A DNA stretch of 64,000 nucleotides from Mycobacteroides saopaulense (GCF_001456355.1 NZ_CP010271.1:4278001-4342000), one strand, 5' to 3'; positions 44,710-53,809 are shown, counted from the stretch's first letter. The notes: generated by a model not told the origin, from the sequence alone. Program-made: numbers and translations.

Positions 44710-46190
44710 CGCTGAGCGAGGCTCCCCGGGAACAGGTACTGGTCTGCGGGCCGGGTCACGCTGTGGAACCAGGCGGTGAAGAAACCGGACAGATCCTTAC
44801 CGGTGACCCTCTGCACGTACGCCTCGAACTGCGGCCAGGTCGCGTTACCCCATTTGTGTGCGGCGGGCCATGATCGCAGGATTTCCAGGAACGCCTTGTC
44901 CCCGATGGTACGGCGCAGCGCGTGCAGCGCCAGCGGCCCCTTGCCGTACACGCCCAGCGGGTTGAACACCTCGTCCGCATCGCATTCCGCTCCGCCCGGG
45001 CACATGTCGTAGAGCAGGTTCCCCCACACCTTGTCTTCGTCCCAGATCTTCTCCACGGTGTCGCGGTAGCGCTGATCGATCGACTTGCCCTCCTTCTCTT
45101 CCGCCCACATCCACGGCAGATAGGAAGCAAAGCACTCGTTGAGGCAGATATCGCGCCACTGTTCGACGGAGACCAGATCGCCGTACCACTCGTGGGTGTT
45201 CTCGTGCACGACCGTCGAGAGACGGCCCGGCTCCTCGGTATCGCGGCTGAACGTGTAGTACGGGCGCGTCTGTGTTTCCAGGGCGCTGAACGCGATGTCC
45301 TCGCGGATCGGGTCGGCGAAGATGCCGCCCGCGGCGACATGGGGGTACTTGCCCAGCTTGGATTCCAGGAACGCGAGTATCTCCGGCAGGCGCGCCTCGG
45401 AATCACCCGATCCGGAGTCGGGCGCAAACGCGCTCAGCACCGGAGTACCGCTGGGTAGCGTCGAGCGGAACACCGAGAAGTGGTCCACTGCAAACGGAAC
45501 CAGGTACATGGCAACGGGATTCGGCTCGTTCCAGATGGTGGTGGTCCAGCCACCCGACTCGGTGGACTTGCCTTCACGACCGCCGCCCACGGCGGTCCAC
45601 GAGGACGGCACCGTCGCGGTGAGCTTGAACGGCGCCTTGTTCACCGGGGTGTTGTTCGACGGGTACCAGTTCTCTGCCCCGTCGGGCTCCCCGCCCTTGG
45701 CATAGCCACCGCTGGTGCTGCGAACCCAGCCGGGCAGTGCACCCAGACCGCGATCCTGCGCCTCCTGTTGTTCGTTGAACGCATAGGTGACGGTCGTGGT
45801 GAAGGACGTCCCGCTGCGAATGCCCTTCTCCGGGGTGACGGTCATTTCGTGCTCACCGCTGAACGCGGCGGCGGCCGGTCGGCCGTCCACCGACGCCGTC
45901 ACGGTCCCCAGATCCGAGAAGTCCAGATTGAAGCTCGATAGATTCTGCGTGGCAGCGGCGCGGATCACCATCGTGCCGTTCACGTCGGTGGTCTCCGGGT
46001 CCAGGCGCAGCGTCAGGTCATATTGAGTGACGCGGTAGCCGCCGTTGCCGTCCTGCGGGAAGTAACTGTCGATGCCGTTGGGCGATCCGGGCGTGAACGT
46101 GTCGGTCGCGTATGCCGGAGCAGCGGCCACGCCACCGCCGACTACGAGCACGGCAACGGCAGCGGGGATCCCGAAAATCCTGTGTGTCAT
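44706..46190 (-). CDS. Secreted M1 family metallopeptidase
   Basis: 494 residues: signal peptide (about 1-30), an N-terminal beta saddle domain, and the M1 catalytic domain with zinc motif HENTHEW (His near 329) and third ligand in LNECFASYLP. It is an aminopeptidase N-like enzyme acting outside the membrane on peptides; the short form lacks the large C-terminal domain of cytosolic PepN. The AAGG in front of ATG 46190 is part of a 12-bp hairpin stem, so translation may be controlled by RNA structure. Confidence 0.92.
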   Translation of the reverse strand: MTHRIFGIPAAVAVLVVGGGVAAAPAYATDTFTPGSPNGIDSYFPQDGNGGYRVTQYDLTLRLDPETTDVNGTMVIRAAATQNLSSFNLDFSDLGTVTASVDGRPAAAAFSGEHEMTVTPEKGIRSGTSFTTTVTYAFNEQQEAQDRGLGALPGWVRSTSGGYAKGGEPDGAENWYPSNNTPVNKAPFKLTATVPSSWTAVGGGREGKSTESGGWTTTIWNEPNPVAMYLVPFAVDHFSVFRSTLPSGTPVLSAFAPDSGSGDSEARLPEILAFLESKLGKYPHVAAGGIFADPIREDIAFSALETQTRPYYTFSRDTEEPGRLSTVVHENTHEWYGDLVSVEQWRDICLNECFASYLPWMWAEEKEGKSIDQRYRDTVEKIWDEDKVWGNLLYDMCPGGAECDADEVFNPLGVYGKGPLALHALRRTIGDKAFLEILRSWPAAHKWGNATWPQFEAYVQRVTGKDLSGFFTAWFHSVTRPADQYLFPGSLAQR

Positions 46191-46195
46191 GTGAA

Positions 46196-46245
46196 CCTTA
46201 CGTAGAGCGAGTCGGTCTGACTCCACACAGAGACTCTACGTAAGG
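46196..46245 (-). promoter_or_regulatory. 12-bp hairpin covering ribosome-binding site of M1 peptidase
   Basis: On the coding strand CCTTACGTAGAG, a 26-base loop, then CTCTACGTAAGG ending five bases before the ATG. The AAGG at the end of the second arm is the only Shine-Dalgarno-like sequence and would be paired with CCTT of the first arm. It could also act as a terminator for the upstream VOC gene. Confidence 0.65.
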
Positions 46246-46264
46246 CATCACCGATAGTGCGTAG

Positions 46265-46666
46265 CTACTGCAGGTGTGCCGGATCCATCCAGCTGACCTC
46301 CCACACGTGGCCGTCCAGGTCACGGAATGACCGCCCGTACATGAAGCCGAGTTCCTGGGCGGGCATCCAATCCACCCCGCCCGCAGCCAGCGCGGCATCG
46401 GTCAGCTCGTCGACACCTTCGCGACTGTCCGCCGAAACACACAGCAGCACTTCGCGATTCTTCGACGTGTCGGTGATGTCGTCGGCGATAAAGCCGCGGA
46501 ATCTGTCCTCCTCCAGCATCATCACCCAAGCTTGATCGTTGATCGCCATACAGATGGTGTTCTCGTCGCAGAACTGGTCGTTGAACGAGAAGCCCAGATG
46601 ATCGAAGAACTTGCGGCTTGCCGCGGCATTGGCGATGGGAAGGTTGACGAACAGCATGCGGGACAT
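46265..46666 (-). CDS. VOC (glyoxalase/bleomycin-resistance) superfamily protein
   Basis: 133 residues of the vicinal-oxygen-chelate fold: an N-terminal half with LPIANAAASRKFFDHLGF and a C-terminal half ending in FRDLDGHVWEVSWM, where the Glu is a typical metal ligand. Many such small mycobacterial VOC proteins have no known substrate. ATG 46666 follows GAGGAG. It lies upstream of the M1 peptidase on the same strand. Confidence 0.88.
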   Translation of the reverse strand: MSRMLFVNLPIANAAASRKFFDHLGFSFNDQFCDENTICMAINDQAWVMMLEEDRFRGFIADDITDTSKNREVLLCVSADSREGVDELTDAALAAGGVDWMPAQELGFMYGRSFRDLDGHVWEVSWMDPAHLQ

Positions 46667-46736
46667 CAGGTCTCCTCGGGACGGGACGGCGGTATTTCCA
46701 CCGTTCATCTGTATCGACAATCCCGCGTCGGAAAAC

Positions 46737-47435
46737 TCATCGGTGTCCCCACACGAAGGCAGGCACGGCGGCCAAAGTGTCCGACAGGAATCGGAGCCGA
46801 TCCGCGATCAGATCCGGTCCCAGATCCTCGAACTGCCACGTCCATAGCCACGCTCCGTCGAACCGTAGCGGCAGTTCGGCATACCGCGGATCCCTCAGCA
46901 TGCGCTCCATGTTCTGGGGGTTCAGCACGTCGTAGGCCAATCGAACATCCTGTGCCACAACCCGAAAACGACGGTTGAAGTCTTCCGATTCGAAGGTGAT
47001 ATCGCTGAGGGCTCTGGTCAGCATGTTCTCGGGGCAGATCTGTAACCATGGCAGCGGTGCGGGCATCGCAAGAGCCACCACCGCCGTCCTCTTGACCTCG
47101 TTCTCCCCCTCCGCGGCGAACCGTTCGGCCTTGGAATACGCCTCGAACGCAATGAAGGGCTCGCCCTCGTGCTGGCCGCGCACCACGTTGCAGGCACCGG
47201 GGAACGGTACGGCAATGACGGTGTTCGTATACCCGACCTGGCGCAGCACACTGTCGTCGTCGGGGACGAAGAGCCAACCCTGGCCTGCCGCATGCGCGGC
47301 CAGAGGAGAACTGGCCAAGTTCTTCCTGCGCAAGAGCCTGTGAACGAGCAGGCCCAGCCCCAACAGCGGCCATACGACGGCGAATGCGGCACCGGCGTAG
47401 GCGCCAATGTCTCCCCAGCTCATCGCTGCTCCCAT
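46737..47435 (-). CDS. Membrane protein, DUF3137-like, LemA-locus paralogue 1
   Basis: 232 residues: one N-terminal membrane helix (about 9-32) followed by basic residues and a soluble domain. The domain has FESEDFNRRFRV and AYDVLNPQNMERML, close to matching stretches in the gene at 48110-48793, so the two are paralogues. It resembles DUF3137-type proteins that accompany LemA elsewhere (from memory). ATG 47435 follows GGAG. Function is unknown. Confidence 0.75.
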   Translation of the reverse strand: MGAAMSWGDIGAYAGAAFAVVWPLLGLGLLVHRLLRRKNLASSPLAAHAAGQGWLFVPDDDSVLRQVGYTNTVIAVPFPGACNVVRGQHEGEPFIAFEAYSKAERFAAEGENEVKRTAVVALAMPAPLPWLQICPENMLTRALSDITFESEDFNRRFRVVAQDVRLAYDVLNPQNMERMLRDPRYAELPLRFDGAWLWTWQFEDLGPDLIADRLRFLSDTLAAVPAFVWGHR

Positions 47436-47488
47436 GAGTACTCCGCAACGCCACGGAGAACGTCGAGCAGGCCCAGCAGCGTGCTCAT

Positions 47489-48100
47489 CTACTGATGCGG
47501 CGGCGGGTTCAGACGATCGAAGGCTCCGCGGATGTTCGGCACCTGACGCGCCGCCGGGTCGTCCAACTCGAAGTATTCGGCATCGGTGAATCCGAACCAC
47601 TTCGCGACGATGTTCGACGGCACCGTCTGCACCTTGGTGTTGAGGGCGCGTACGTTCCCGTTGTAGAAGCGACGGCCGGCCGCGATGCGGTCTTCGGTAT
47701 TGGCGAGCTCACCCTGCAGCGCCACGAAGTTCTGAATCGACCGCAGCTGTGGGTAGCTCTCGGCGATGGCGAAGAACCGCCCCAACGCTCCGGAAAGCTG
47801 CTGCTCGGCCTGAGCTTGCGCCGCGACGCCGCGATGCGTGGCGGCCGCGTCGCGAGCAAGGTTGCGCGCGGCGGTCACCTGCTGCAACGTGTCCCGTTCG
47901 AACTGCGCTGCCGCACTGGCTGTTTCGATCAGATTGGGAATGAGGTCATGACGGCGCTGCAGTTCGACGTCGATCTGCTTCCACGCCTCCTGGACCAGAT
48001 TGCGGATTCTGACGAACCCGTTGTACGTGGTCAGGAGCCAGAGTCCGATTATCAACGCGAAGAACACCGCGACGATGATCACGATCAGAAGTGGGGTCAT
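47489..48100 (-). CDS. LemA family membrane protein
   Basis: 203 residues: an N-terminal helix (about 3-26), the LemA core with RIRNLVQEAWKQIDVELQRRHDLIPNL, coiled-coil helices and the C-terminal family pattern RRFYNGNVRALN. LemA proteins are single-pass membrane proteins with an extended helical domain; in several bacteria they work with rhomboid or DUF3137-type partners. Here the gene lies between two paralogous single-pass proteins on the same strand, probably one operon. Confidence 0.93.
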   Translation of the reverse strand: MTPLLIVIIVAVFFALIIGLWLLTTYNGFVRIRNLVQEAWKQIDVELQRRHDLIPNLIETASAAAQFERDTLQQVTAARNLARDAAATHRGVAAQAQAEQQLSGALGRFFAIAESYPQLRSIQNFVALQGELANTEDRIAAGRRFYNGNVRALNTKVQTVPSNIVAKWFGFTDAEYFELDDPAARQVPNIRGAFDRLNPPPHQ

Positions 48101-48109
48101 TTCCTTCTC

Positions 48110-48793
48110 CTAGTGTTGTTCCCACGCATACGCCGGGATCGGTTCGACGGTATCGATCAGGTATTGCACCTCACTGGCGATCCGCTGCTCGTCGAGCTTG
48201 CCGCGACGCCAGGTCAGCAGTCTCCCGTTCTCGAATCGCAAGGGCTGCGAATACCTTTGGTCGGCCAACATCCGTTCCATGGTCCGCGGGTTGAGCACGT
48301 CGTAGGCAAACCGCTCCGGATGCGCCTTGACGTTGAACCGCTTGTTGAACTCGTCGGATTCGAACTCCAGGTCCGTAAACCCCACGGCACGAGCAAGTCC
48401 CGCGAGCACACCCTCGGGCTTGATCTCCAGCCGATACGGCGACGGCGGCGTGACGATGCAGGTCACCATGTAGTAATAGGTCTCGGTGGTTCGATCGTCA
48501 CCTGAACCGGTGGTCACCTTGTAGAAGTACTCAAAGGACACGAACTCGTGCCCGTCGATGGTTCCGTTGAAAGCGTCCCGGGTGGTGCGACTATGCCCCT
48601 GTCCGAAGGGCTCGTCATGGGACAACGCCAGCAGGCTCTGATCATCGGCGGTGTACGTCCAACCGTGCGCCTGGGCCCAAGCGGTCAAGGTGGCGATTCT
48701 CTTCTTGCGCATCCGGGATGAGAGAAACCACACCCCCGCAAAGACCAGCACGAAGAGAGCAATACCCGCCACCATCAGCAGACTCTCAGACAC
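48110..48793 (-). CDS. Membrane protein, DUF3137-like, LemA-locus paralogue 2
   Basis: 227 residues: an N-terminal helix (about 3-24), basic RMRKKR, then a soluble domain with FESDEFNKRFNV and AYDVLNPRTMERML, paralogous to the gene at 46737-47435. First gene of the LemA cluster. GTG 48793 follows a G-rich Shine-Dalgarno-like run; an ATG at 48829 would add twelve residues. Function is unknown. Confidence 0.75.
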   Translation of the reverse strand: MSESLLMVAGIALFVLVFAGVWFLSSRMRKKRIATLTAWAQAHGWTYTADDQSLLALSHDEPFGQGHSRTTRDAFNGTIDGHEFVSFEYFYKVTTGSGDDRTTETYYYMVTCIVTPPSPYRLEIKPEGVLAGLARAVGFTDLEFESDEFNKRFNVKAHPERFAYDVLNPRTMERMLADQRYSQPLRFENGRLLTWRRGKLDEQRIASEVQYLIDTVEPIPAYAWEQH

Positions 48794-48908
48794 AATTCCC
48801 CCCTTGCCACCCGTTGCCCCTGGGTACATCGTACCGGGACACTGGAGATTGCCTGTTAGCTCGACGAAATCCGCACCCCGACAGTTCCGAAAACGGCAGG
48901 ATCGACGT

Positions 48909-50456
48909 ATGCAATTCACCCAGTGGCTGCACCGTGCCCTACAGCAGGACCCGAACCGTCCCATCACGATCCATCAAGGGCGCGAACACAGTGTCGAGCA
49001 ATTCGCCGACCGCGTGGCCCGGTTGGCCGCCGCGCTGCGCGCCCTCGGGGTTCAGCCGGGCGACCGGGTGGGCATGCTGTCCCTGAACTCCGATCGCTAC
49101 GTCGAATATCTGACTGCGGTCCCCTGGTTGGGTGCCGTGTTGAACGCGGTGAACATTCGCTGGAGCCTTGCCGAGATCGGCTACTCCTTGCGCGAGTCCG
49201 GCACTCGCGTGCTGCTCGTCGACGACACGTTCAAGGCCGCTCCCGCACCCCTGCGTGCGGCGTGCGCATGCCTGGACACCGTCATCTACTGCGGTGACGG
49301 CCTGACACCCGAGGACATGATCGGGTACGAGGACTTGCTCGCCGCACACGAGCCGGCGCAGGACACCCGAACCGGCGGCGACAGTCTGCTCGGTGTCTTC
49401 TACACCGGCGGCACCACCGGAAATCCCAAGGGTGTCATGCTGTCCCACAACAACGTGCTGGCCTCCGCGATGGGGTCGCTGTCCACCGGGAACTTTCTGA
49501 CGCGCGGTGGCCGACTGCTGCACTCGGCACCCATGTTCCACATGGCCGACTTCACGTCGGTGCTTGCGGGCAATCTGTCGAACGTCACGCACGTGATCCT
49601 GCCGTCGTTCACACCACAAGGAGTGCTGGACGCCATCGTCGAACACGATGTGCAAGACATGTTGTTGGTGCCCACCATGATTCAAATGCTGGTCGATCAT
49701 CCGAGCGCTGCCCAGCTGGATCTCAGCGGGATTCGCGGCATCACCTACGGCGCGTCGGTCATCTCCGAGGCAGTATTGCAGCGCGCCAAGCGTGTGTTCC
49801 CCAATGCCCGATTCACCCAGGCCTACGGCATGACCGAGGTGTCTCCCGTGGCGACGCTGCTGCTTCCCGACGATCACGACGACCCGGCGCTGCTGCGTTC
49901 GGCGGGGCGGGCGGCCCCACATTGTGAGGTCCTGATCGTCGACCCGGAGGACAACGAGGTGCCACGGGGCGAGATCGGCGAGGTGATCGTCAAGGGCGAC
50001 AACGTCATGCTCGGCTATTGGGAGCTGGCCGGCGAGTCGGCCGCCGCCGTCAGGAACGGGTGGATGCACACCGGCGATGCCGGGCGGATGGATGCTCGCG
50101 GATACGTCTACATCGTTGATCGCATCAAGGACATGGTGGTAACCGGCGGCGAGAACGTCTACTCCGCCGAGGTGGAGAACGCACTGGCCAAACACCCTGC
50201 GGTGGCGGCCTGCGCGGTGATCGGAGTCCCCGACGAGCGGTGGGGTGAACGCGTGCACGCCGTCATCGTCAAGCAGGCGCAATCCGAGTGCTGCGACGAC
50301 GACCTGAAGGAGCACTGCCGCGAGCACATCGCCAACTACAAGGTGCCGCGCAGTTTCGAGTTCGTCGACGAACTCCCGCTGTCCGGCGCGGGAAAGATCC
50401 TCAAGCGCGTGCTGCGTGAGAAGTACTGGGAGACTCGAGACGCCGGGGTGTCCTAG
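48909..50456 (+). CDS. AMP-dependent acyl-CoA synthetase (FadD type)
   Basis: 515-residue adenylate-forming ligase. P-loop motif FYTGGTTGNPKGV, adenine-binding QAYGMTE, hinge motif YVYIVDRIKDMVV and catalytic Lys in LSGAGKILKR are all present, so it should be active. It activates a carboxylic acid to acyl-CoA; chain length is unknown. ATG 48909 gives the usual length; the longer open frame upstream overlaps the divergent promoter. Confidence 0.92.
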   Translation: MQFTQWLHRALQQDPNRPITIHQGREHSVEQFADRVARLAAALRALGVQPGDRVGMLSLNSDRYVEYLTAVPWLGAVLNAVNIRWSLAEIGYSLRESGTRVLLVDDTFKAAPAPLRAACACLDTVIYCGDGLTPEDMIGYEDLLAAHEPAQDTRTGGDSLLGVFYTGGTTGNPKGVMLSHNNVLASAMGSLSTGNFLTRGGRLLHSAPMFHMADFTSVLAGNLSNVTHVILPSFTPQGVLDAIVEHDVQDMLLVPTMIQMLVDHPSAAQLDLSGIRGITYGASVISEAVLQRAKRVFPNARFTQAYGMTEVSPVATLLLPDDHDDPALLRSAGRAAPHCEVLIVDPEDNEVPRGEIGEVIVKGDNVMLGYWELAGESAAAVRNGWMHTGDAGRMDARGYVYIVDRIKDMVVTGGENVYSAEVENALAKHPAVAACAVIGVPDERWGERVHAVIVKQAQSECCDDDLKEHCREHIANYKVPRSFEFVDELPLSGAGKILKRVLREKYWETRDAGVS

Positions 50457-50540
50457 CCGGGGAGGTGCCCATCGACAAGACCTTATAACTGTGCATAGAT
50501 CGTCGTCAGAGGCACTGTTGGCCTCCTGACCACGCACTTT

Positions 50541-50554
50541 TAGAACGCGTTTCA
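50541..50554. promoter_or_regulatory. KstR-like half-degenerate motif upstream of ADH
   Basis: TAGAACGCGTTTCA fits the loose motif TNNAACNNGTTNNA but is imperfectly palindromic (compare the exact copy at 41999-42016). It lies 76 bases upstream of the alcohol dehydrogenase start. Weak evidence; a chance match is possible. Confidence 0.3.
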
Positions 50555-50629
50555 CTTTTTGCTTCGAGCCGCTATCCTCGTGCACGAGAGTGATCTGTTT
50601 CACGTGTATCTGGAAGGACTAGCCAGTCA

Positions 50630-51754
50630 ATGAAGACAAAAGGCGCGCTGATTCGCGAGCTCAACAAGCCGATCGTCGTCGAAGAGATCACCTTCGGTGA
50701 TCCGGCCGAGGGTGAAGTCCAGGTTCAGCTGCACGCCGCGGGCATGTGCCACTCCGACTACCACGTGCTGACCGGCGCCACCCCGATGGAGCTGCCGGTG
50801 CTGCCCGGTCACGAGGGTGCGGGCGTCGTCACCAAGGTCGGCAAGGGCGTCACCTCCGTCCAGGAGGGTGACCACGTCATCTTCGCGTTCATCCCCGCCT
50901 GCGGTAAGTGCCCGCCGTGTATGCGCGGCTACCGGTCGCTGTGCGACCGTGGCGCAATCCTACTGGGCGGCAAGGCCATTTCCGATGGCACCAACCGCAT
51001 CCACGCGGGAGACACACCCGTCTCCGCGATGAACCTGCTCGGCACCTTCTCCCCCTACGCGGTGGTCCACGAGGACTCCGTCGTCAAGATCGACGACGAC
51101 GTGCCCTTTGAGTCCGCCGCGCTGCTCGGCTGCGCCGTGCCCACCGGGTTCGGCTCGTCCACCAACATCGCCGAGGTCAAGCCCGGCGAGGACGTGATCA
51201 TCGTCGGTATCGGCGGTATCGGCATGAGCGCTCTGCAAGGTGCGGTGGTCTCCGGCGCCCGGCGCGTCATCGCGATCGACCCCGTGCCGTGGAAGCGCGA
51301 GCAGGCCCTCAAGTTCGGCGCCACTCACGCGTTCCCGACGATGGCCGAGGCCCTCCTGCCCATCATGGACCTGACCTGGGGCATCATGGCGCAGAAGACC
51401 ATCATCACCGTCGGCGAGATGCGCGGTGAGATGATCGAAGAGGCCATGTTGCTGACCGCCAAGACCGGAACCTGCGTGGTGACCGGCATGGGCGCCATGG
51501 TCGACGTGGATGTCAAGTTCAACCTGTTCCTCTTCACGATGTTGCAGAAGACCTTGAAGGGCAACATCTTCGGCGGAGGTACCACCCACACCGAGACCCC
51601 TCGCCTGGTCGGCCTGTACAAGCAAGGCCTGCTCAAGATCGACGAGATGATCACCACCACCTACAGCCTGGAACAGATCAACGACGGCTATCAGGACATG
51701 CTCGACGGCAAGAACATCCGCGGCGTCATCAAGTACACCGAAGCCGACTGGTAA
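50630..51754 (+). CDS. NDMA-dependent (mycofactocin-type) alcohol dehydrogenase
   Basis: 374-residue zinc alcohol dehydrogenase. Catalytic-zinc residues in GMCHSDYH and GHEGAG, a structural zinc site with four Cys in ACGKCPPCMRGYRSLC, and the Rossmann motif GIGGIGMSAL. The sequence matches the NDMA-dependent group that keeps NAD tightly bound and uses mycofactocin as electron acceptor. It oxidises primary alcohols. GGAAGGA precedes the ATG at 50630. Confidence 0.93.
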   Translation: MKTKGALIRELNKPIVVEEITFGDPAEGEVQVQLHAAGMCHSDYHVLTGATPMELPVLPGHEGAGVVTKVGKGVTSVQEGDHVIFAFIPACGKCPPCMRGYRSLCDRGAILLGGKAISDGTNRIHAGDTPVSAMNLLGTFSPYAVVHEDSVVKIDDDVPFESAALLGCAVPTGFGSSTNIAEVKPGEDVIIVGIGGIGMSALQGAVVSGARRVIAIDPVPWKREQALKFGATHAFPTMAEALLPIMDLTWGIMAQKTIITVGEMRGEMIEEAMLLTAKTGTCVVTGMGAMVDVDVKFNLFLFTMLQKTLKGNIFGGGTTHTETPRLVGLYKQGLLKIDEMITTTYSLEQINDGYQDMLDGKNIRGVIKYTEADW

Positions 51755-51772
51755 GCCGAACCTTTCGCCGAA

Positions 51773-51820
51773 AGTAACGCCACGCAGACGATTCCCCGGG
51801 ATTCACTGCGTGGCGTTACT
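51773..51820. terminator. Perfect 15-bp inverted repeat between ADH and pirin genes
   Basis: AGTAACGCCACGCAG (51773-51787), an 18-base loop, and the exact complement (51806-51820). It begins 19 bases after the ADH stop and ends 8 bases before the pirin start on the same strand. Probably the ADH terminator; its closeness to the pirin ATG may also affect pirin expression, which has no visible Shine-Dalgarno. Confidence 0.65.
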
Positions 51821-51828
51821 GTCGATAC

Positions 51829-52575
51829 ATGGCTATCGACATCCGGCGCGCGAGTGATCGGCTCGCGACCAAGATCTCGTGGCTGGATTCCCGGCACTCG
51901 TTTTCTTTCGGCGAGCACTACGACCCCCACAACACCCATCACGGACTGCTGTTGGTCAACAACGACGACATCGTGCTGCCGGGAGCCGGATTCGAGACGC
52001 ATCCGCACCGCGATATGGAGATCGTCACCTGGGTGCTCCAGGGTTCCCTGGTGCACCAGGACTCCGAGGGCAATGCCGGGGTGATCTATCCCGGTCTGGC
52101 GCAACGGATGTCGGCTGGCACCGGCATCCTGCACTCGGAGAAGAACGACTCATGGCGGCTTTCCGGCGAGCGGCACTCAGATCCGGTGCGCTTCATCCAG
52201 ATGTGGGTGACCCCCGATGATTCGGGGATCGATCCCGGCTATCAGCAGCTGGAGATCGACAACGAGCTGCTCCACGGCGGGCTGGTGACCGTGGCATCCG
52301 GAATGTCGCGGCACCGGGATCAGACGGCGATCACCATCGCCCAGAAAAACGCAGCGCTGCATGCCGCACGCATCGCCGCCGGGGACGGCGTCGAACTTCC
52401 CGCGGCACTATTCGTGCATCTCTTCGTCGCCCGTGGGGCCGTGACCGTCGAGGCGCTCGGAGAGCTCTCCGAGGGAGATGCCGTGCGGCTCACCGATACC
52501 GGTGCGCTCCGGGTCACCGCGACGACCGACGCGGAGATCCTCGTGTGGGAAATGCACACGCGACTAGGCGGATAG
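51829..52575 (+). CDS. Pirin family protein
   Basis: 248-residue bicupin. The N-terminal cupin has the pirin metal-ligand pattern HPHRDMEIVTWVLQG and then SAGTGILHSEKN; the C-terminal cupin is shorter. Bacterial pirins of this kind may act as quercetinase-like dioxygenases or redox-sensing proteins; no specific role can be given. Start ATG 51829 without clear ribosome-binding site, possibly leaderless. Confidence 0.92.
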   Translation: MAIDIRRASDRLATKISWLDSRHSFSFGEHYDPHNTHHGLLLVNNDDIVLPGAGFETHPHRDMEIVTWVLQGSLVHQDSEGNAGVIYPGLAQRMSAGTGILHSEKNDSWRLSGERHSDPVRFIQMWVTPDDSGIDPGYQQLEIDNELLHGGLVTVASGMSRHRDQTAITIAQKNAALHAARIAAGDGVELPAALFVHLFVARGAVTVEALGELSEGDAVRLTDTGALRVTATTDAEILVWEMHTRLGG

Positions 52576-52698
52576 CGCCGGCCGCCCATAATTCGCGACG
52601 CTGCCGATGTGCGATCGATCCCCACTTGTTACCAAAGTTGACTGAGTTGCTGCTGTGATTATCGTTGACTATTCAAGATCGTCACAGGAGGGACCGCC

Positions 52699-53805
52699 GT
52701 GGGCATTTCACGCTTTTCCCGACTTCGGCGTCCGGCTTCCGGACGTCGCCTGGTTACCACCGCCTTCGGTCTGATGCTGGTAGCGGCACTGCCCATCCCT
52801 GCGACTCCCGCCCGAGCCGAGGCCGCCCGAGACGCGGTGCTGTCCGCCATCGCCAACACCAAGGGCACCTTCCTGGTCTACAACTTCGGGGGTGGCAACC
52901 CGGCTCCATTCCGCAACGCCGAAGGCAACGAGTACACGCTGGACAACGGCGGCCACCTCATGGTCATCAAGAGCGCATCGTCACGGCTACGCGCAAATCT
53001 CTTGGTGGACACCCATTCCGGCTATCAGTCCCGGTGCGAGCGCGATCCGCGCGCGCGTACTGCCGAGGGGCTGTGGCAGGCCTCCGAGACCTACAAACCA
53101 ATGGCCGCCTGGGTGACCATGGGCAAGCCCACCTTCATCATCAACGCCAACTTCTTCGACGTACGCGGTCAAAAGGGTGGCAACTGGAAGAGCACCGGAT
53201 GTACCTCGCCGTTGGGTGCCTACGTCGACACCGCCAACGGCAGCGCCAACTACAACAAGCAGGTCACCGGCACCCGGGTCTACGCCGGAAAGCAGGCACT
53301 CTCCGGCGGGGACGAAGTCTGGACGGCGTTGGCCACCATGGTCTTCAGCCAAGGGGCGGCACCGGAGGTCATCGCGTCGGTGGGCCCTCAGGACTACGGG
53401 TACGCCACCGCGCCACTAGAAGGGTTGATGGACAAGGGAGTTCAGTTTGTGGCGGTGAGCGGACTAAAGCTCTTGCTGCCGGGATTTACCGAACAGCTCA
53501 ACGACCCCGGCCCGGCCGCCGCCCGCACCGCCCTCGGCTACAAGTCCTCCACCGACGAACTGATGGTCTTCCAGGGCGGCAGCTACACACCCGACAATCT
53601 CCAGGACCTCTACCGCGGGCTGGGCGTCGACAAGGCCATCGCCCTCGACGGCGGCGGCTCCTCGGCCATCGTGCTGCGCCGTGACGCCGGCGGCATGTGG
53701 GCCGGATACGGTTCCCCCAAAGGCAATTGCGACTCCGCCTACACCTTGTGCGATGCCGCGGGCGGGGTGGGTCGCGCACTGCCCAGCTGGCTGGGCTTCA
53801 GTTAG
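52699..53805 (+). CDS. Secreted phosphodiester glycosidase (NAGPA domain)
   Basis: 368 residues: a basic N-terminus and signal peptide (about 1-40, ending in ARAEA), then a NAGPA-type domain. The conserved catalytic-site stretches are NANFFD and ALDGGGSSAIVL. This family removes sugar from phosphodiester-linked GlcNAc or related groups; in bacteria it may work on wall polymers or exopolysaccharide. Cysteines near 118, 177 and the C-terminus could form disulfides. GTG 52699 follows AGGAGGG. Confidence 0.88.
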   Translation: MGISRFSRLRRPASGRRLVTTAFGLMLVAALPIPATPARAEAARDAVLSAIANTKGTFLVYNFGGGNPAPFRNAEGNEYTLDNGGHLMVIKSASSRLRANLLVDTHSGYQSRCERDPRARTAEGLWQASETYKPMAAWVTMGKPTFIINANFFDVRGQKGGNWKSTGCTSPLGAYVDTANGSANYNKQVTGTRVYAGKQALSGGDEVWTALATMVFSQGAAPEVIASVGPQDYGYATAPLEGLMDKGVQFVAVSGLKLLLPGFTEQLNDPGPAAARTALGYKSSTDELMVFQGGSYTPDNLQDLYRGLGVDKAIALDGGGSSAIVLRRDAGGMWAGYGSPKGNCDSAYTLCDAAGGVGRALPSWLGFS

Positions 53806-53809
53806 GCGA

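Noticed and set aside
48939..50603. 554-codon open frame on the minus strand
   Set aside because: Antisense shadow of the acyl-CoA synthetase, which has every adenylation motif.
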